Origin: Owenia fusiformis | Taxonomy: Eukaryota > Annelida > Polychaeta > Sabellida > Oweniidae | Reading direction: 5' to 3' | Assembly: GCA_903813345.2 (NCBI GenBank) | Contig: CAIIXF020000008.1 | Span: 25,840,822-25,904,821 of the forward strand | DNA: 64,000 nucleotides | Part shown: positions 1 to 25,018 of the stretch, piece by piece | Layout of the letters: every line of letters begins with the position of its first letter | How positions within the stretch are numbered: position 1 is the stretch's first letter | Notes under the pieces: generated by a model | The model's database searches: none | What the model was told of the DNA's origin: nothing | The model's input: the letters and a program-made list of their open reading frames with translations, nothing else | Translations under genes and position numbers: made by a program

Positions 1-1041
1 TAATGCTTCATTGTACTTCAAATTACTTACGTTAATTCTAATGCTTCATTGTGCTTCAAATTACTTACTTTAATTTTAATGCTTCATTGTACTTCAAATT
101 ACTTACTTTAATTCTAATGCTTCATTGTACTTCAAATAATTTACTTTAATTCTAATGCTTCATTGTACTTCAAATTACTTACTTTAATTCTAATGATTCA
201 TTGTACTTCAAATTACTTATTCTAATTCGAATACTTCACTGCACTTCAAATTACTCACTTTAATTCTAATGCTTCATTGTACTTCAAATTACTTACTTTA
301 ATTCTAACGCGTCATTGTACTTCAAATTACTTACTTTAATTCTAATGCTTCATTGTACTTCAAATTACTTACTTTAATTCTAACGCGTCATTGTACTTCA
401 AATTACTTACTTTAATTCTAATGCTTCATTGTACTTCAAATTACTTACTTTAATTCTAATGATTCATTGTACTTCAAATTACTTATTCTAATTCGAATAC
501 TTCACTGCACTTCAAATTACTCACTTTAATTCTAATGCTTCATTGTACTTCAAATTACTCACTTTAATTCTAATGCTTCATTGTACTTCAAATTACTTAC
601 TTTAATTCTAACGCGTCATTGTACTTCAAATTGCTTACTTTAATTCTAATGCTTCATTGTACTTCAAATTACTTACGTTAATTCTAATGCTTCATTGTGC
701 TTCAAATTACTTACTTTAATTTTAATGCTTCATTGTACTTCAAATTACTTACTTTAATTCTAATGCTTCATTGTACTTCAAATAATTTACTTTAATTCTA
801 ATGCTTCATTGTACTTCAAATTACTTACTTTAATTCTAATGATTCATTGTACTTCAAATTACTTATTCTAATTCGAATACTTCACTGCACTTCAAATTAC
901 TCACTTTAATTCTAATGCTTCATTGTACTTCAAATTACTTACTTTAATTCTAACGCGTCATTGTACTTCAAATTACTTACTTTAATTCTAATGCTTCATT
1001 GTACTTCAAATTACTCACTTTAATTCGATCTAATGCTTCAT
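1..1041. repeat. 38-bp satellite with 646-bp higher-order repeat
   Basis: About 27 head-to-tail copies of a 38-bp AT-rich unit (TAATGCTTCATTGTACTTCA followed by AATTACTTACTTTAATTC). The array starts before the window and decays at about 1021-1050. Variant units recur at exact multiples of 38: the GATTCATTG variant begins at 191, 457 and 837 (7 and 10 units apart), and the unit pair beginning at 1 recurs at 647. This gives a higher-order period of 646 bp, or 17 units. No coding potential is seen. Confidence 0.95.
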
Positions 1042-2280
1042 TGCAACTTATTTCAACATTGATTAAATAAAAAATACATAAAAATTTTACAGTTTTATAC
1101 ATCTTTTTAATGTAACCCAACAAACAACAATTTTCTTTTAGAAAATAGTACATGCATCTTATCTATGTGTTTACCTCAAACTCGTAACACATAATGATTA
1201 TCTGATTATGACTCTTCATTGAAATGAGATATTGCATGACTGTCATCTAACAACATTGACTATTCATGGAGATTGGCAATTGTGTGACTGAATAACAATT
1301 CATTATACATTTATGTCTCTAGAATACTTAATTGTTACTCTTTTGTTTGTGACTTAAGTGACATCTTTTTATCCAGAATAAAGTTTTTAAGTATATAAAG
1401 CAAACATTTCATTCTATGGAGGGCAAACATGTTTAACTAATGATTTTTGTAGGGTATTTTGCCAGCAGCCCATAGTCAATATATCATTGAAATTAACAGG
1501 TATTGCTCAGCATCTTTAAATCATCGCTGGACATTCTCTATAATCACATTTTATTCCAAAGAAAATGTGATGGGTATTGTACATGTATATCTCATTTTCA
1601 CTTTTATTTCAAATGTTTTCTCTAAGCAACATAATGTATGTATACTGTCTTAAGGCAAGATAATTCAATTTTCCTAAATGTTCAATATTTCATGCTTTTC
1701 AATCAAATTTAGTGTTTAAAATGTTGTCATTACTCATTGTGTGTACCTATCATGAGGATATACCAAGGAAATACCTGTCATTAACTTGCCATTTTTAAGA
1801 AAAGGGATGTGTGTCAGAATATATTAGACCCATTACAAGTGGCAACAATGAATTCGCCCAAACAAAAATAAACTTGTAACAAGTGCATGATTACAAAAAA
1901 CTAGACATGACATCCAATACTGTAGATACACTTAATTTGACGCTACTGAATTTGGCGGATTTGCTCAATTTTAAATATTGGCGGCTATTTAATTTGGGCG
2001 GAGTTGGGACTGAGCTCAACTTTTATCATTGATCTGGAAATAAGCATTTTAGATTCATGTGTTCTACTTACTTTAGGTTTTGGTATAGCACTGACATCCA
2101 AATAGGAATACTTACACAAGTGAAATAATTGCAAATTACAAATTCCCTGGGGATTTTCCAAAATAGATCTGAAAATTGGCGGATTTTTAATTTGGCAGAT
2201 TTCTTCAATCCGCCAATCCATCAAATTAAACAGTAACCAAATTAAGTGTTTCTACAGCATATAAATTAAAGTGAATAGAA
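1042..2280. other. Gene-free AT-rich intergenic stretch
   Basis: I see no conserved coding exon, RNA gene or clear element here. Short open frames lack splice context and recognisable residues. Around 1940-2235 there are several short repeats of a GGCGGATT / AATTTGG motif (GGCGGATTTGCTCAA, GGCGGAGTTGGGAC, GGCGGATTTTTAATTTGGC), perhaps a decayed repeat. Confidence 0.5.
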
Positions 2281-2289
2281 GGAGAAATA

Positions 2290-2567
2290 CAAGACATTAA
2301 CACGCAAAATTTCACCACCAGCCATTTGTTACAGATGCCAAACATCAAAAACCCATCGCGGAACACTGGCCACAAAAAGATATAACTATAAGTATATGCC
2401 TGATGGTGACAATAAAAATGTACAACAGGTTTAAATGGATGGCCTGACAGTCACATGGTGAAGACACCAACAAAGGCATTAACATGCAAAATGTCACCGC
2501 CTCCCATTTGTTACCGATGCCAAACATCTACTGCTGAATACCCTCCACAAAAAAGTTTGGAGACTAT
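2290..2567 (+). repeat. Two copies of an interspersed repeat (GGCATTAACATGCAAAATGTCACC family)
   Basis: Both copies carry the core CATTAACATGCAAAATGTCA followed by CACC..GCCATTTGTTACAGATGCC. The first is at about 2290-2346 and the second at 2471-2567, the latter ending in a CAAAAAAGTTTGGAGAC tail. The same family recurs at about 10082-10137 and 32633-32760 on the plus strand, and at about 55075-55200 and 61020-61140 in reverse orientation. It is therefore a dispersed short repeat of about 130 bp. Confidence 0.7.
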
Positions 2568-2867
2568 TTAGCGATATATCAACACTTTTTGTGGTGACAT
2601 AATAAAAACAATTTCTCCAAAACAATTAAAAAATTGGAGCCAGGACAAATAGTGTAAGTTATCATTATGGACCCCCGAAAATGGATATGAGCATGAAATC
2701 AAAAAGTTGACATAGTTTTCATTTCTACTTCTTGTTATCATAGAAAGTACACATGATTGTATAAGCAATTAAATCTCTATTCTCCAATTTTGTTAAATGA
2801 TCAGCAGTGTAGTGCAGAACTTGAGAATCAGATCTCAAATTTCTCCACCATTCCCAAACAGTCAATG

Positions 2868-3622
2868 TCAAACCAGAACAACGGCAACGCCAAAGCGTAG
2901 CGAATCCAATCGAACAGAAATGGCTGGCATTTTAACAAACGAAAAATACAGCAAATATCATAAAAGACACATAAGAAAGGCCACCATTTTCAAAATGGTT
3001 GCTCACTAGCCAAGTTGTCATCAGAAGAAGTAATATGCTTTTTCTTTATTGTATTCACATACCAAATATGAACAAAATCGCTCCACTACTTTTCGAGTTA
3101 TAGTAAAATACTTTAAAATGGTTGAAATTTTTCAAAATGGCCGCCTTCTACCAAAAGTGTCATTAGACAGTGTGCCATGCTTATAGTATTCACAAACCAA
3201 ATATGAACAAAATCGCTCCACTACTTTTTGAGTTACAGCAAAAATCGTAAAATAACGAGTAAAGGCCGCCATTTTTCAAGATGGCTGCCATGTGCTTCTT
3301 TAATATCTCTATTTCTAGCTTCATCAATGTCTTATATAATTTTTTACATTTAAAACATATTGCTATTACAGTTTTACATATTGCACCTAAATTACTGTAA
3401 AATCGGCACTAAAATGGCCGCCATTTTTAAATGAGCAGCCATTTTGAAAATCAGCTTTCAGCTTTGGAGCAGAACTTCTACCCCCATAGGGTATATGTGT
3501 ACAAAATATGAACAAAATCGGGCCAACGGTATTTGAGTTTTCCCCCGAGTATGGACAGACGGATGGACGTACGTACGGACGGAGGCGTTCCCTATATCCC
3601 TCCGAACTTCGTTCGATGGGAT
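2868..3622 (+). mobile_element. TIR element, copy A, with ATGGC-rich internal repeats
   Basis: The left end has CAACGGCAACGCCAAAGCG and then ATCCAATCGAAC (2904-2915). The right end is the near-perfect inverse GTTCGATGGGAT (3611-3622), preceded by a GGAC/GTAC microsatellite (about 3550-3580) and TATCCCTCCGAACTTC. The interior repeats a unit containing CAAATATGAACAAAATCGCT and AAAATGGCCGCC. A longer copy lies at 7229-8818. No protein is encoded, so it is non-autonomous. Confidence 0.7.
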
Positions 3623-4216
3623 AATTATAGTTATATTTAAAAATGCTCAGAGGCCAGGTCAACATATCTATAATCAGTGCCTTCATCCAAACAAAATTAA
3701 TTGGTTGTAATTAGAAATAATCTAATCTAATCCTCACATCCAAATATACTTAGTTTCGTGAGACACCGAGGCCAAAATAAACATATAGACATTAGAAACC
3801 TCGTTTGAAAATGTGAAAACCCAGAATTTTACCTTAACATGCTTTAACAAAAAAGGTATTTATACAAAATTGATTTTATTAATTAATTTTGAACAAACAG
3901 ACATTTCTATGTTGTGACAAAGTATCATGTCAAGACTGTTTTTGTTGGGGTACATCTGTCCATTGTTGGCAAAGTTTTACTGTTCTTCCACAGTTACAAT
4001 TCATAGTTTCACATCAAACATTCTTTACATGGAATGAAATCAGAATGTATTGTAGAAATTCAATTTCTATTTTCTAAGCAATCCTTTTTTGGCGCCATGG
4101 CAATCTTCACGTTCTTATAAAACTCCGAATCAAATCTGTACGCCATCTATATCAAACATGAGTCCTACATCTCTGAGATAATTCTATACATGTATTCAAT
4201 AGAAACCTAGATGTCG
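3623..4216. other. Intergenic stretch and PSMA6 3' untranslated region
   Basis: No coding sequence is seen. The part next to 4217 should be the 3' UTR of PSMA6, which reads leftward. A minus-strand AATAAA at 3875-3880 is the nearest good polyadenylation signal. Confidence 0.5.
3875..3880 (-). terminator. Candidate polyadenylation signal for PSMA6
   Basis: The plus strand reads TTTATT, so AATAAA on the minus strand, about 340 nt past the PSMA6 stop codon. The choice is by motif only; no transcript end is visible. Confidence 0.4.
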
Positions 4217-15830
<11,614 letters not shown>

Positions 15831-17300
15831 CTGAATGTGTGGCAATTAAATTAGTGCATAAGAAGAAACTTCACCTTATGAATATAATATAAGGATCAAG
15901 TTAGGGATAAAAAGCATAATATCTCATATGAAAGAAAGGCCTACTTTTATAGCGCAGCGTTGTCCTGCAAGGCGTTCCTGGGCAGGGCATCAAAAACAAA
16001 ATATTCCACGTCAAATATTTCCATATACTTTTCCTTCTATAAAGTAACTTATAGCAACAAAACGCTATATGTTATGGAAATCTAACTCTTTTGGAAGGCA
16101 TGATCAAAGTTTCCAAGTTTGGGTAAGTTATATTCATTATCAGATCCTTTTGTTTCGTTACTTTGTAAATTTTTCAAATCACTGATTTGAAAAATCAACC
16201 CCAAACTTATGGGGGTACCTATCCTAGCTCCAAGGAGGATTCGCTCCCAGGATCTAAATTACATTTTTGATACGATAACCGACTACGAATTCAAAATAAA
16301 CAGTTCAAAAGATTCGTTACGAAATAAGATCAAAATTCACGATTCAAATATTGAACTGAACAAAATGGCGGCTGTTTGAATTCTAATTTTGTATCATTAC
16401 ATGCTCATATATGGGACAGCATATCGATTTTGCACTCTGGGAGCCAATCCTCCTTGCCATAACCCTAGACTACTATAGTCTGATTTTTGGGGAAATTTAG
16501 TTGGAAATATTTAGACTGAGATTTAACTAACTCTGCTGGATACATACTACCCTAGCCAGTGGCTTCTATAGGGGCTCCTATACCCTAAGTTGGCCAGAGG
16601 TTAGATCTATCGCAGTAGCCATTAGACTAGGCTACAAGAAATTATTTGAAATGATGCATTGAAAAAATACTGGCCCTAATGTTAAAACAGTAAACGAAAA
16701 CATCACAATTGTTTGCTTCTTTGTGCAATCCTGGGAGATTGTTTCGATCTTAATCTTGTTCCGGAGAATAATGCCTTCACTGCTCGCTGCAGTGGTATGT
16801 TGACAGTTAGAGTATGTAGAATTAACATATAGCCGTGTGGCATGTAGGGGCAACATTACATCTAGAGTGGTGACGAAAAATAATTGATAAGTCGTATATT
16901 TGTCAGTACTCCTAGACATCAATGATTTTTGATTCCATGCTCTCCTATAATGTCTAGAAAGATATGCCGTAACATATACTCTCCTGTATTTCCTTGTATG
17001 CAGCTTCATTTCAGAGTATGAATGATTCATTTCTTACAAATTTGAGTTCAAATTTCAATTACTGAGGTATCCGTAGGGGCATTCTCCGTGAATTATGGTT
17101 TGATTTTTATGATAAGTGCTCAGGAGGGAATAAATTGCTTGAGCGAAATATTTAATACAATTTGGCTATATTAGCGTCTATAGGCGAATACGTTTCTCAA
17201 AATACGTCACTCAAAATAGCAGCCAGCACTATTGATATGTGCAGGATTGTGATTCAACAAACACATAAGTTGATAGGAAATGAAAATGGTGTAATAGTAA
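15831..17300. other. Gene-free stretch upstream of PSMA6
   Basis: A weak inverted repeat, CTCCAAGGAGGATTCGCTCC (about 16229) against GGGAGCCAATCCTCCTTG (about 16440), is the only structure seen. The minus-strand open frame at 16632-17030 (132 codons) has no recognisable motif or splice context and is not called a gene. Confidence 0.5.
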
Positions 17301-17309
17301 TTGGCTCAC

Positions 17310-18500
17310 ACAGTTAGCCTTGGGATCGACTAGGCATCCATCCGGTCCATCAGTCCGTCAACATTGGCCACACAAATTAAATCTACTATTCGTATTAAGT
17401 CATATCCACATTCATTTTATGTATATCCATCGTGCCTATTTGACCTGTCATTGCCATTCCCAAAGTTTGACTGGTTTCCGAGAAATTTCCAATTGTCGAA
17501 ATCGCTGTTCCCTCTTCAAAAGAGGAGACGCGAAAATCTTTCCTTATAAGGTCAAAATATTTCCCATGATGCAGTTCGCGGAGGAACAAATTTATACTTC
17601 CTTGTTTTCCCTCATAGGTTTAACATGGGGATTTTCACACCTATTTTTCAAACGATATATTCGTTCATATTCCCGTACGAGGGTACAGAAAAAATTATTA
17701 GAAACGATTGATCTCTTATTAATCTTAATATAACAGCTATTTTTTTCATTGTATTGATTCATAGCGTGGTGAAAACGATGAATGAAAAGTGAGAAAATAT
17801 TCCGGAAGAAAAGGTCACATGATCAGTTGACTAGTCGCCATATTGGAAAAAAACAATTCCATTCGACTTTCAATACTTTCATGCCAATCTTACCGCACTA
17901 CAAACTGCAACATCGATGCAACAACTGAATAAAAGTATTCATCTTCAAATTACATCATAGAGTTACGTTGAAAACCTGCAAATAACTGAGCAGTAGACCA
18001 AAGAAGAAGCGTCGCTATTATCTAGGTCACTCTGTTTAGTGGTCTGAAAGCAAAGCTATAGTACTCGTTTCCGAATTTTGTTGTTCATTGTACAATCTTT
18101 TATTGATTAAACTCGGTATATTGACTATTAAAGCAATGATAAAGAAGAATACTTCCGATGTTATCATTGTTTTATTTAGTGTGCGGGTGTAAAAACAAAA
18201 TTGCATAATTAGTTTGATTTAGAACTTTCGGGTCACGCAAATAGCTACGCGAAATGCATAGTGAGAAAATATTGACCAATCAAATTTTGTCCTTTTTGAG
18301 TGCTTTTTCAGTACATATTTGCGAACGTTCTGATTCAAAGAGCGAATCGCGAAAGGGAGAATTGTGAGTTTCCAATTTTTTCCAATTTCCAATTTTCTTT
18401 AAATATCAGACACTTTGTTAAAGTAAGAAGAACTTTCAAATAAATGTTAGTAGTTGCTGTATGTGCAACATATGTCCTCTGAAGATTTCAAAGCTCTATG
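17310..18500 (+). repeat. Dispersed repeat family copy (inverse of 62100-63015)
   Basis: CATCCATCCGGTCCATCAGT / CCGTCAACATTGGCC then GTCATATCCACATTCATTTT and ATCGTGCCTATTTGACCTGT match, in inverse, the segment at about 62800-62960. About 900 bp further on, CATATGTCCTCTGAAGATTT + CAAAGCTCT (about 18470) matches the inverse of about 62690-62715. The middle of this copy (about 17520-18370) is not shared, so either it carries an insertion or the 62-kb copy is deleted. Confidence 0.7.
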
Positions 18501-21100
18501 GTGTTTACTCTATGACATTTTCAAGTATTAAAAAACAACTTCTTTGGTCAGCTGTTGAGATCACCAGCTTATTATTATAAAAACACCATGATAAATTTGT
18601 GCATCATTTTCAAATTTATTAACAGACATCTCTCTTATTAACACATGCTTTTGTAGAGTTTAATTGTCACAGGTGAACTTGAATACTTGAAGTACTTTAT
18701 TATCTTGTGAAATTGAGTAGGTCGAGCACAGTCATTGTCTTGCAACAAACAGACAATATTAGAGTCCCATCGAATGATATCCGGTCAATCTGAGCTATTC
18801 CTAGTCCTACCATATGGGACAATTTAATCACAAAATACTTTGTTATTGAACACTAAGTTACACACATGTTAAAAATAAGCACCATCTCAAGGAACACATT
18901 CAATATACCTCCTAACCCACTAATGATGGAACAGATTGTGGAATCCATTATTTGACATCTGGCTAATGGTGGCCTGGGCAGCCTTGATAACTTCATCATC
19001 AGTATCAAACATACACTCTTCGCTCTGCCGTAACAGAGTCCCTTTAAGCATTTCTTTAGAACTTAATTGTATCATGCACTGAAAGGTTGTTCTTTACACA
19101 GTCTTGTATCAAAATTCTATGTCTGATTTTATTTCTGCCATTGAAGACATTTCTTGATCCATTTTGCTACCTTTCCAATATGGCTACCTTGGCAAAAAGA
19201 TGGGGTTTTGCTTGTGTAGTATGTCTCATTATCTCGAGTATGTATAATTTTGTCAACAACGACTATTTTTTTAAATTATATAATCTCTGAGAAAATGGCT
19301 TTATTTCAAATAATACAATCAATTAACAGCTGTGCCAAGATAAAATGAAATGACAATCAGTAGGTAAATGTCACCTGCTCTGGGTACCCTACGCCTATGT
19401 TACTTAAGTCACCACCAAATTATCTATATTGTGACATTGTATCCTGTCTCTTGGTAGTTAAATTGCGAACATATTTTGGCACATTTTGCCAAGTTTCATG
19501 TTATACTTTTGAAAACTCTTCAAATGGGAGCATTATTGTCACTACTTGTTGATTACCCTGTAATGTTTATTCTGCGAAAATTTTATGAAAGATTATTGAG
19601 AATTGGAAGAGTTATCAGGAAAAAAGACAGAGATGAATTGTTCTGACCTGGCTAGTATGTATTTTTATATTACTGATAAATGTTGTGATCATGGTACTAG
19701 TGGTGGCGATTCGATTTTTTCATGACAATTTTGTGGTATATATAGTCAAAATCTTTTGGAGTTTGGATTTCTTAGAATTGGATTTTGGAGTATTGGGTTT
19801 CAGAGTGTTAGGTTTTGGATTATTGGACAGACCCCATCTTATCCAATTGCACACTTGTACACTGATCTCAAGATGAGCCAATTCAATTGATTATATTTTG
19901 ATAACTCATCCATGAAATATTTGTGATTTGACCTACTGTTGCAATTTGGCCTACCTTTACAACTTGAACTATTTTAAATGAGTCAAGGAAATATATCATG
20001 TGAGCCCAAAATGGTTAACTTTTTATAGTTTGAGCAGGGTGCTGTGCCCAGTTTCCGCTAAACTTGAGAGATCACTGAAATGCGTCACATAATAAAATGT
20101 CAAATTCACCTGCGATATCAGGTGAACATGTTTATTTGCAAGTAATCAATATATAGTAATACAGTATTAACATTGGAAGCCACCTTTTCTGATGACGATA
20201 TTTATGCAAAACTTATTTGACATTTGAAATAATTTTTAAGTACCATATGAACAATGAGGATTTTTACAATATCGACTAATCTTTCACATTTAAATGGCAA
20301 TTTTAACATGTTACCAACAGAACAGATTACTGTATCTGTTTATAATGTGAGAATGCTAATAAGGTGAGTTTGCAATAATTGACTAATATCTAGGGATGGT
20401 GATTGTCCATGGTATATCATAAACTTAATGTTCCATTCATTGATTATATGCAAAATAGTAAGCTAAATTGAATAGACTAGATGCCAGTAGAAATAATCTT
20501 GATTTATGTCATTTAATATTCAAAATTCAGTCAAAGTGATGTCAAATTTGAAATCAACATGTAAAAGTAAATCTAGAGATATGGTTTCGAAAATTATTCA
20601 TCAGCTTTGAAAATTTAATTTTTTGGAAAATGTTACTTCTTGTTCGGGGAGATTCCCCAAAGACCCCATGTTATAAAATCTCAAAAAGTGAAATATCTTT
20701 TTTTGTATTGGACAGATAATATTTTCTTTCACTGGACATATTTTAATTTGCATAACTATTAGATACATAAGACTGATATGAAAATTGAACTAATGAATAT
20801 TTAAGTTAAAGGAAACTTTCTACTATACCCGACATGCTATCTAACCCGAATGAGCTGCCTGGCGTTGAAACTTGTAACTTCCTACTCGCATCTGAGTTAT
20901 TTGCTTAAAGAAAAACAAAAATCGTAGTTGGTTGGTTTAAGTTACTTTAAGTTTCTAATATACTTGAAGTTTTTTAGTTACCAATCTACTTATAAGTTGT
21001 AACTGATATTCAGGTCAGATAAGAACTCCTGGCAACTGTGTTGGGATTGAGGGAAATGCCACTTGTTTTAAAACCCATATTGAATTCTTCTCAGTAGATA
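18501..21100. other. Gene-free AT-rich intergenic stretch
   Basis: No coding exon or RNA gene was recognised. Around 19740-19830 there is a loose TTTGGATT/GAGTATTGGG simple repeat that explains the open frame there. Confidence 0.5.
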
Positions 21101-21149
21101 AACTATATATTCATATAGACATAATCATATACTCACATTATATATTATG

Positions 21150-21640
21150 AGGTTATATAATGGTTCATTCTGTATATCGTGTTTATACTCGAGTGAGTAT
21201 ATAATATATTCACAAGTGAGCGTAGCGAACGAGTGAATATATTATATTCTCACGAGAGTATAAAATGCACGATATACAGATTGAACCATTATATAATCTT
21301 TTATGCCACTCTAAGTTCAATTACAGTTGATTCAAACACAATCATAACAATTATAAAAACCATAAAAATATCCCGTAGCCAACTCAGTAATGCCGATGCT
21401 GATCTCGATCCATTTATGACGTCACTTGATTCAAGGAAATCATGTGTAACAAAACATACACCTCGGTCAATATTCATTAGTTCCCAGAATGCACTTCTAC
21501 AGTGGTATACGCTGGAGTGTATACGGTGGAGTGTATACGATGACGATATACCACTCTCCACTGTATATCGTTGTTATAGACCCATGTTATACAACTGTAA
21601 TCGGACTTAGAGTGGTATAAGATTTAATACTCATATTGAG
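21150..21640. mobile_element. Compound palindromic element
   Basis: Two inverted repeats lie side by side. The first folds TATATAATGGTTCATTCTGT + ATATCGTG (about 21155-21182) on CACGATATACAG + ATTGAACCATTATATA (about 21268-21296), around a centre holding GAGCGTAGCGAACGAG. The second folds TTATGCCACTCTAAGTTCAA + TTACAG (about 21301-21326) on CTGTAATCGGACTTAGAGTG + GTATAA (about 21594-21620). The interior repeats GGAGTGTATACG. The 125- and 86-codon open frames on the two strands are by-products of the symmetry. Confidence 0.7.
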
Positions 21641-21676
21641 TATAATTATGGATTCTCTTCTGGAATAATCTTATAT

Positions 21677-21918
21677 TCACTGGTGGATGCAGCTAACAAG
21701 GGGGAGGCCATATTTAAAATCAGAAATTTTTTTGGGACCCTGAATTGAAAAATTGGTCCCAATTTGAAAATTTAAGGCCTATTTTTTTATAATTTGGCCT
21801 GCAAAGGGCAAAAAAAGGCCAAGTAATGCCAAAAAAGGCCCACACACTGATGCCCTACAAAATTTTTGTTGGAGCCAAAAAAATTTCTGGGCCCATCCCC
21901 CTGGATCCGCAAGTGCAT
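21677..21918. mobile_element. Small TIR element, about 240 bp
   Basis: The left end CACTGGTGGATGCAGCTAAC, followed by AAGGGGGAGG and AGAAATTTTTTTGGG, is inverted at the right as CCAAAAAAATTTCTGGGCCC + ATCCCCCTGGATCCGCAAGTG. The interior is rich in AAAGGCC repeats. No protein is encoded. Confidence 0.65.
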
Positions 21919-24608
21919 ATTGACATTTAGTATAATTATCTGTTTATATTTCTACTTCTTGTTCCAGGATATTCTGTGTGCTGTAAGTATAAATATATGG
22001 GTGGACTTGTGTCGTGGTTAAAGATGGATTGTTTTGCTCTTTGTGTTCTTGGTATTCATGTATATCTACTGTTGAATTCATAACTTGTTGTTGGTGACCT
22101 TTTTAACAATTATGCATTCAAAGGAATGCCATTCTACATCCTTACATGTCTTTTATTGTTCATCTATCTGTGTGTAAGGATTTTATTTTTCAGTGTGGTT
22201 AACCATGGTTTTAGTTGGTTTTGATATTTCTTCTGGATTAATGATAATGAAACTTAAATGTTTTCATTTTACCCTGAAGGCTTATACAGTAGTATTTGAA
22301 GTGATAGAGGGCAATGGGGGAGATAAAGGTTATGCTCTAGGACAGTTTCAATGAGAGACTCGGTGTATACAAATTATAGCATGCACAAAGGTATCATTTG
22401 GGGCATTTGGGAGTATAATTTTGATATGCAGATATATAAAAATCTATTCAAAATAAGTAAATAAAGAAAACCCAATTTTTACACATACATTTTCTGTATA
22501 TAAAAGTTTGCAGTAAGTTTGCACTCATTTTTAGAACTGTAGTTTATACTCAAGGTCCTTCTTTCTGGATACATATTTCTTTGGAGACATGATCCGGCAT
22601 GTATGATCTGTATTTTAATAAAATAATGGCAGTAAAATCTGTTGATCAAAACCCCATTGTGGTTAGGTTTCTTAGTTGAGAAAAGCTTAGACTTAATATA
22701 AAGGTTTAGACTGTATGCCAACATCTCTACTGTTAGCTTTGAAAACCAAGTGAAATCTCCTATTCAAACCAATTTGGATTAATTTTAGATATGTTAGTAA
22801 CATATTTCCACTGAGGCTCAATCAAGCAGTGTTCTTCTGAGAAAATGAGGATTTCAGCAAGGGTGAAACAAAATAATAACATATAAAACATTGAAATAAA
22901 AGATAGACTTAAATCGATTGACCTGACTATAGTACTAAAAGCACACCTTTATGCCCATAACTGACATTAATGGCCCTTTATGTAAATGTGGTGTTCCATT
23001 GACATCCTTGCATTTTCTTTGCCCACGATGAAAGAATCAACCTCATTGCAGGCCTTCAAACTTACAATTTAGGAAACTTGTTTAACAGTTACAATTTTTT
23101 ACTTTTTGGAAAAGACAATTTAGATGCTACAACAAATGAAGATTTAATTCATATTGTTAGTTATTATATATACATGAGTTTTAATCTCATATCAAGTCTG
23201 AGACAACAGGTTTCGATTCTCTATTTTTCTGCTTTTTCCTTTTTGTCATCATCCCACCCATGGGATTTTCTTGATTCAGTGATTAGGAATTAAGTATACT
23301 CGTAGAAGTAAACATATTGTATTTTATATTATATCTATTATTTCACTTATGTATATTTAAATATCAAATTGCTGCTAATGTTGTAAAACTTTGGCAATTG
23401 GCTGATTGTGTTTATCTATGTACATGTAATTATTAGGAATAAATTGATATCATGAAAAAAAAACTATAGCCAAAAGAAATCAATGAATGACCATATCATT
23501 ATGTCCTAGTAGTAAAGGGTTAGTTATAAAGGGAGTATATCTCAATGAATCTGTAAACTAGATTATTTGTTAAGAGTTTCGCCAATAAAAGGACCCCTGT
23601 CTCACTCCACTATAACTAAATAAAGCTCTAATGGATTTGACTAAAGTAAAATAATTCAAGAACTGTCTATATTTCTACAAAGAGAACAGTTTTCTTCAAT
23701 AAAAACCTTTATTAATTTATATTTGAGTATGTTTCGTTGTTTATATTTCCGTTTCAAAGTATTAAAAACAATGGTTCTGTAACAAGACATAAAACCTTAT
23801 TAATGGAAGGTCTTTAGAATATTTTTTTAGTTGACACTACATCTTCATCTTTCAATTTTGCACAAAGACTGCATGAATCATTAATACATCTAGTTGATTG
23901 ACCTTCATTTTTATTTGTACTTTTAAAAAGTAAGTGACTGAATTTTCATAGATTGCAGAAAATTATTAATCCTCAACTCATAATCTAGGTACATTTATTA
24001 AATTTTTGTGCGAAGCGCAAGATCAAGACCATGTTTGGTCTGAGCATGGTAGAGCCCATGGTCTGAGTTATATGTTGCAGAAAATAACACAAGAGTCTAG
24101 TTAGAAAGCCATTAAAATTTCTGAACATACAGAACTACCTTAACAATGATATTTAAAAGATTAAACAACCAAGTGTTTTCTATTGTTGCTTTGATATTGT
24201 AGTTGGTGTCCCAGCTGGTGTAAAACAAAATGGGAGTTACAATTCTACTTGAATAAACAGTTGTTTATGTTCAACTCATGTAATATTGCTCTCTGAGTAT
24301 ATGCTTGGCTACCACTCAAAGTTAAGTTGTTATAGATTTATTGCTCTGTGCAACATAACTCCAGTTCAGAAAGAGATCAATATCCAATTCACTTTACAAT
24401 TTTTACTGGAGGTGACATATGCATAAGTATATAGCAAGATAAATTGAAGGATATTTGTAATTAGGTAAAGTATTTTTTTAAACAATAGGTTTATTTCATT
24501 GATATATTTTTCATGGCATAATACACAATAATGTGGCAAATCGCCTTTTGACATTGTATGTCCACTTTCAGTAACAATGTTACACATAAAATAAGTAAAA
24601 TTACATTT
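21919..24608. other. Gene-free AT-rich intergenic stretch
   Basis: No gene was recognised. At about 24040-24065 there is a copy of the GCATGG..AGAGCCCATGG hairpin motif seen also at 15310, 39440, 42650 and 45966. Confidence 0.5.
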
Positions 24609-25018
24609 TAAGGTTCAGCTGGAAAGTAACATTTTGGTAAAAAATTGCTATACCTACACATGTTATTTTCTGGTACAAAATTAAGTATGAAGGCATGTGT
24701 GTATTTCCTTGCTTTTTTCAGGAAAGTATCATTACACTGTCTACTTTTAGTAAACCTGGAAACAGGTCAATGGTAGCGCCTGTGTTGTCTGGAAACTTTG
24801 AAAGAAAATTTGGAAAAATAGAAAGTGTGAAATATCAGAATTTCCTGGAGTTTCCATTGAACTCCTACCAGATATTCTAAAAGAAGACAATGAAATGATA
24901 CTTTCCTGAAAAAAGCAAGGAAATTGACACATGTCTTCATGCCTTATTTTGTACCAGAAAATAACATGTGCTGGTATAGCAATTTTTTACCAAAATGTTA
25001 CTTTCCAGCTGTACCTTA
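24609..25018. mobile_element. Foldback element with TIRs of about 120 bp, complete copy
   Basis: The left arm starts TAAGGTTCAGCTGGAAAGTA, then AACATTTTGGTAAAAAATTG, CACATGTTATTTTCTGGTAC and TTTCCTTGCTTTTTTCAGGA. The right arm is its inverse, ending TTACTTTCCAGCTGTACCTTA. Arm identity is high over about 120 bp, and the rest also tends to fold (GTCTACTTTTAG against CTAAAAGAAGAC). The two overlapping, nearly identical ~60-codon open frames on opposite strands result from this symmetry. Confidence 0.85.

Noticed and set aside
16632-17030. 132-codon minus-strand open frame
   Set aside because: No recognisable domain, no splice signals in phase, and AT-rich codon use like the surroundings; probably chance.
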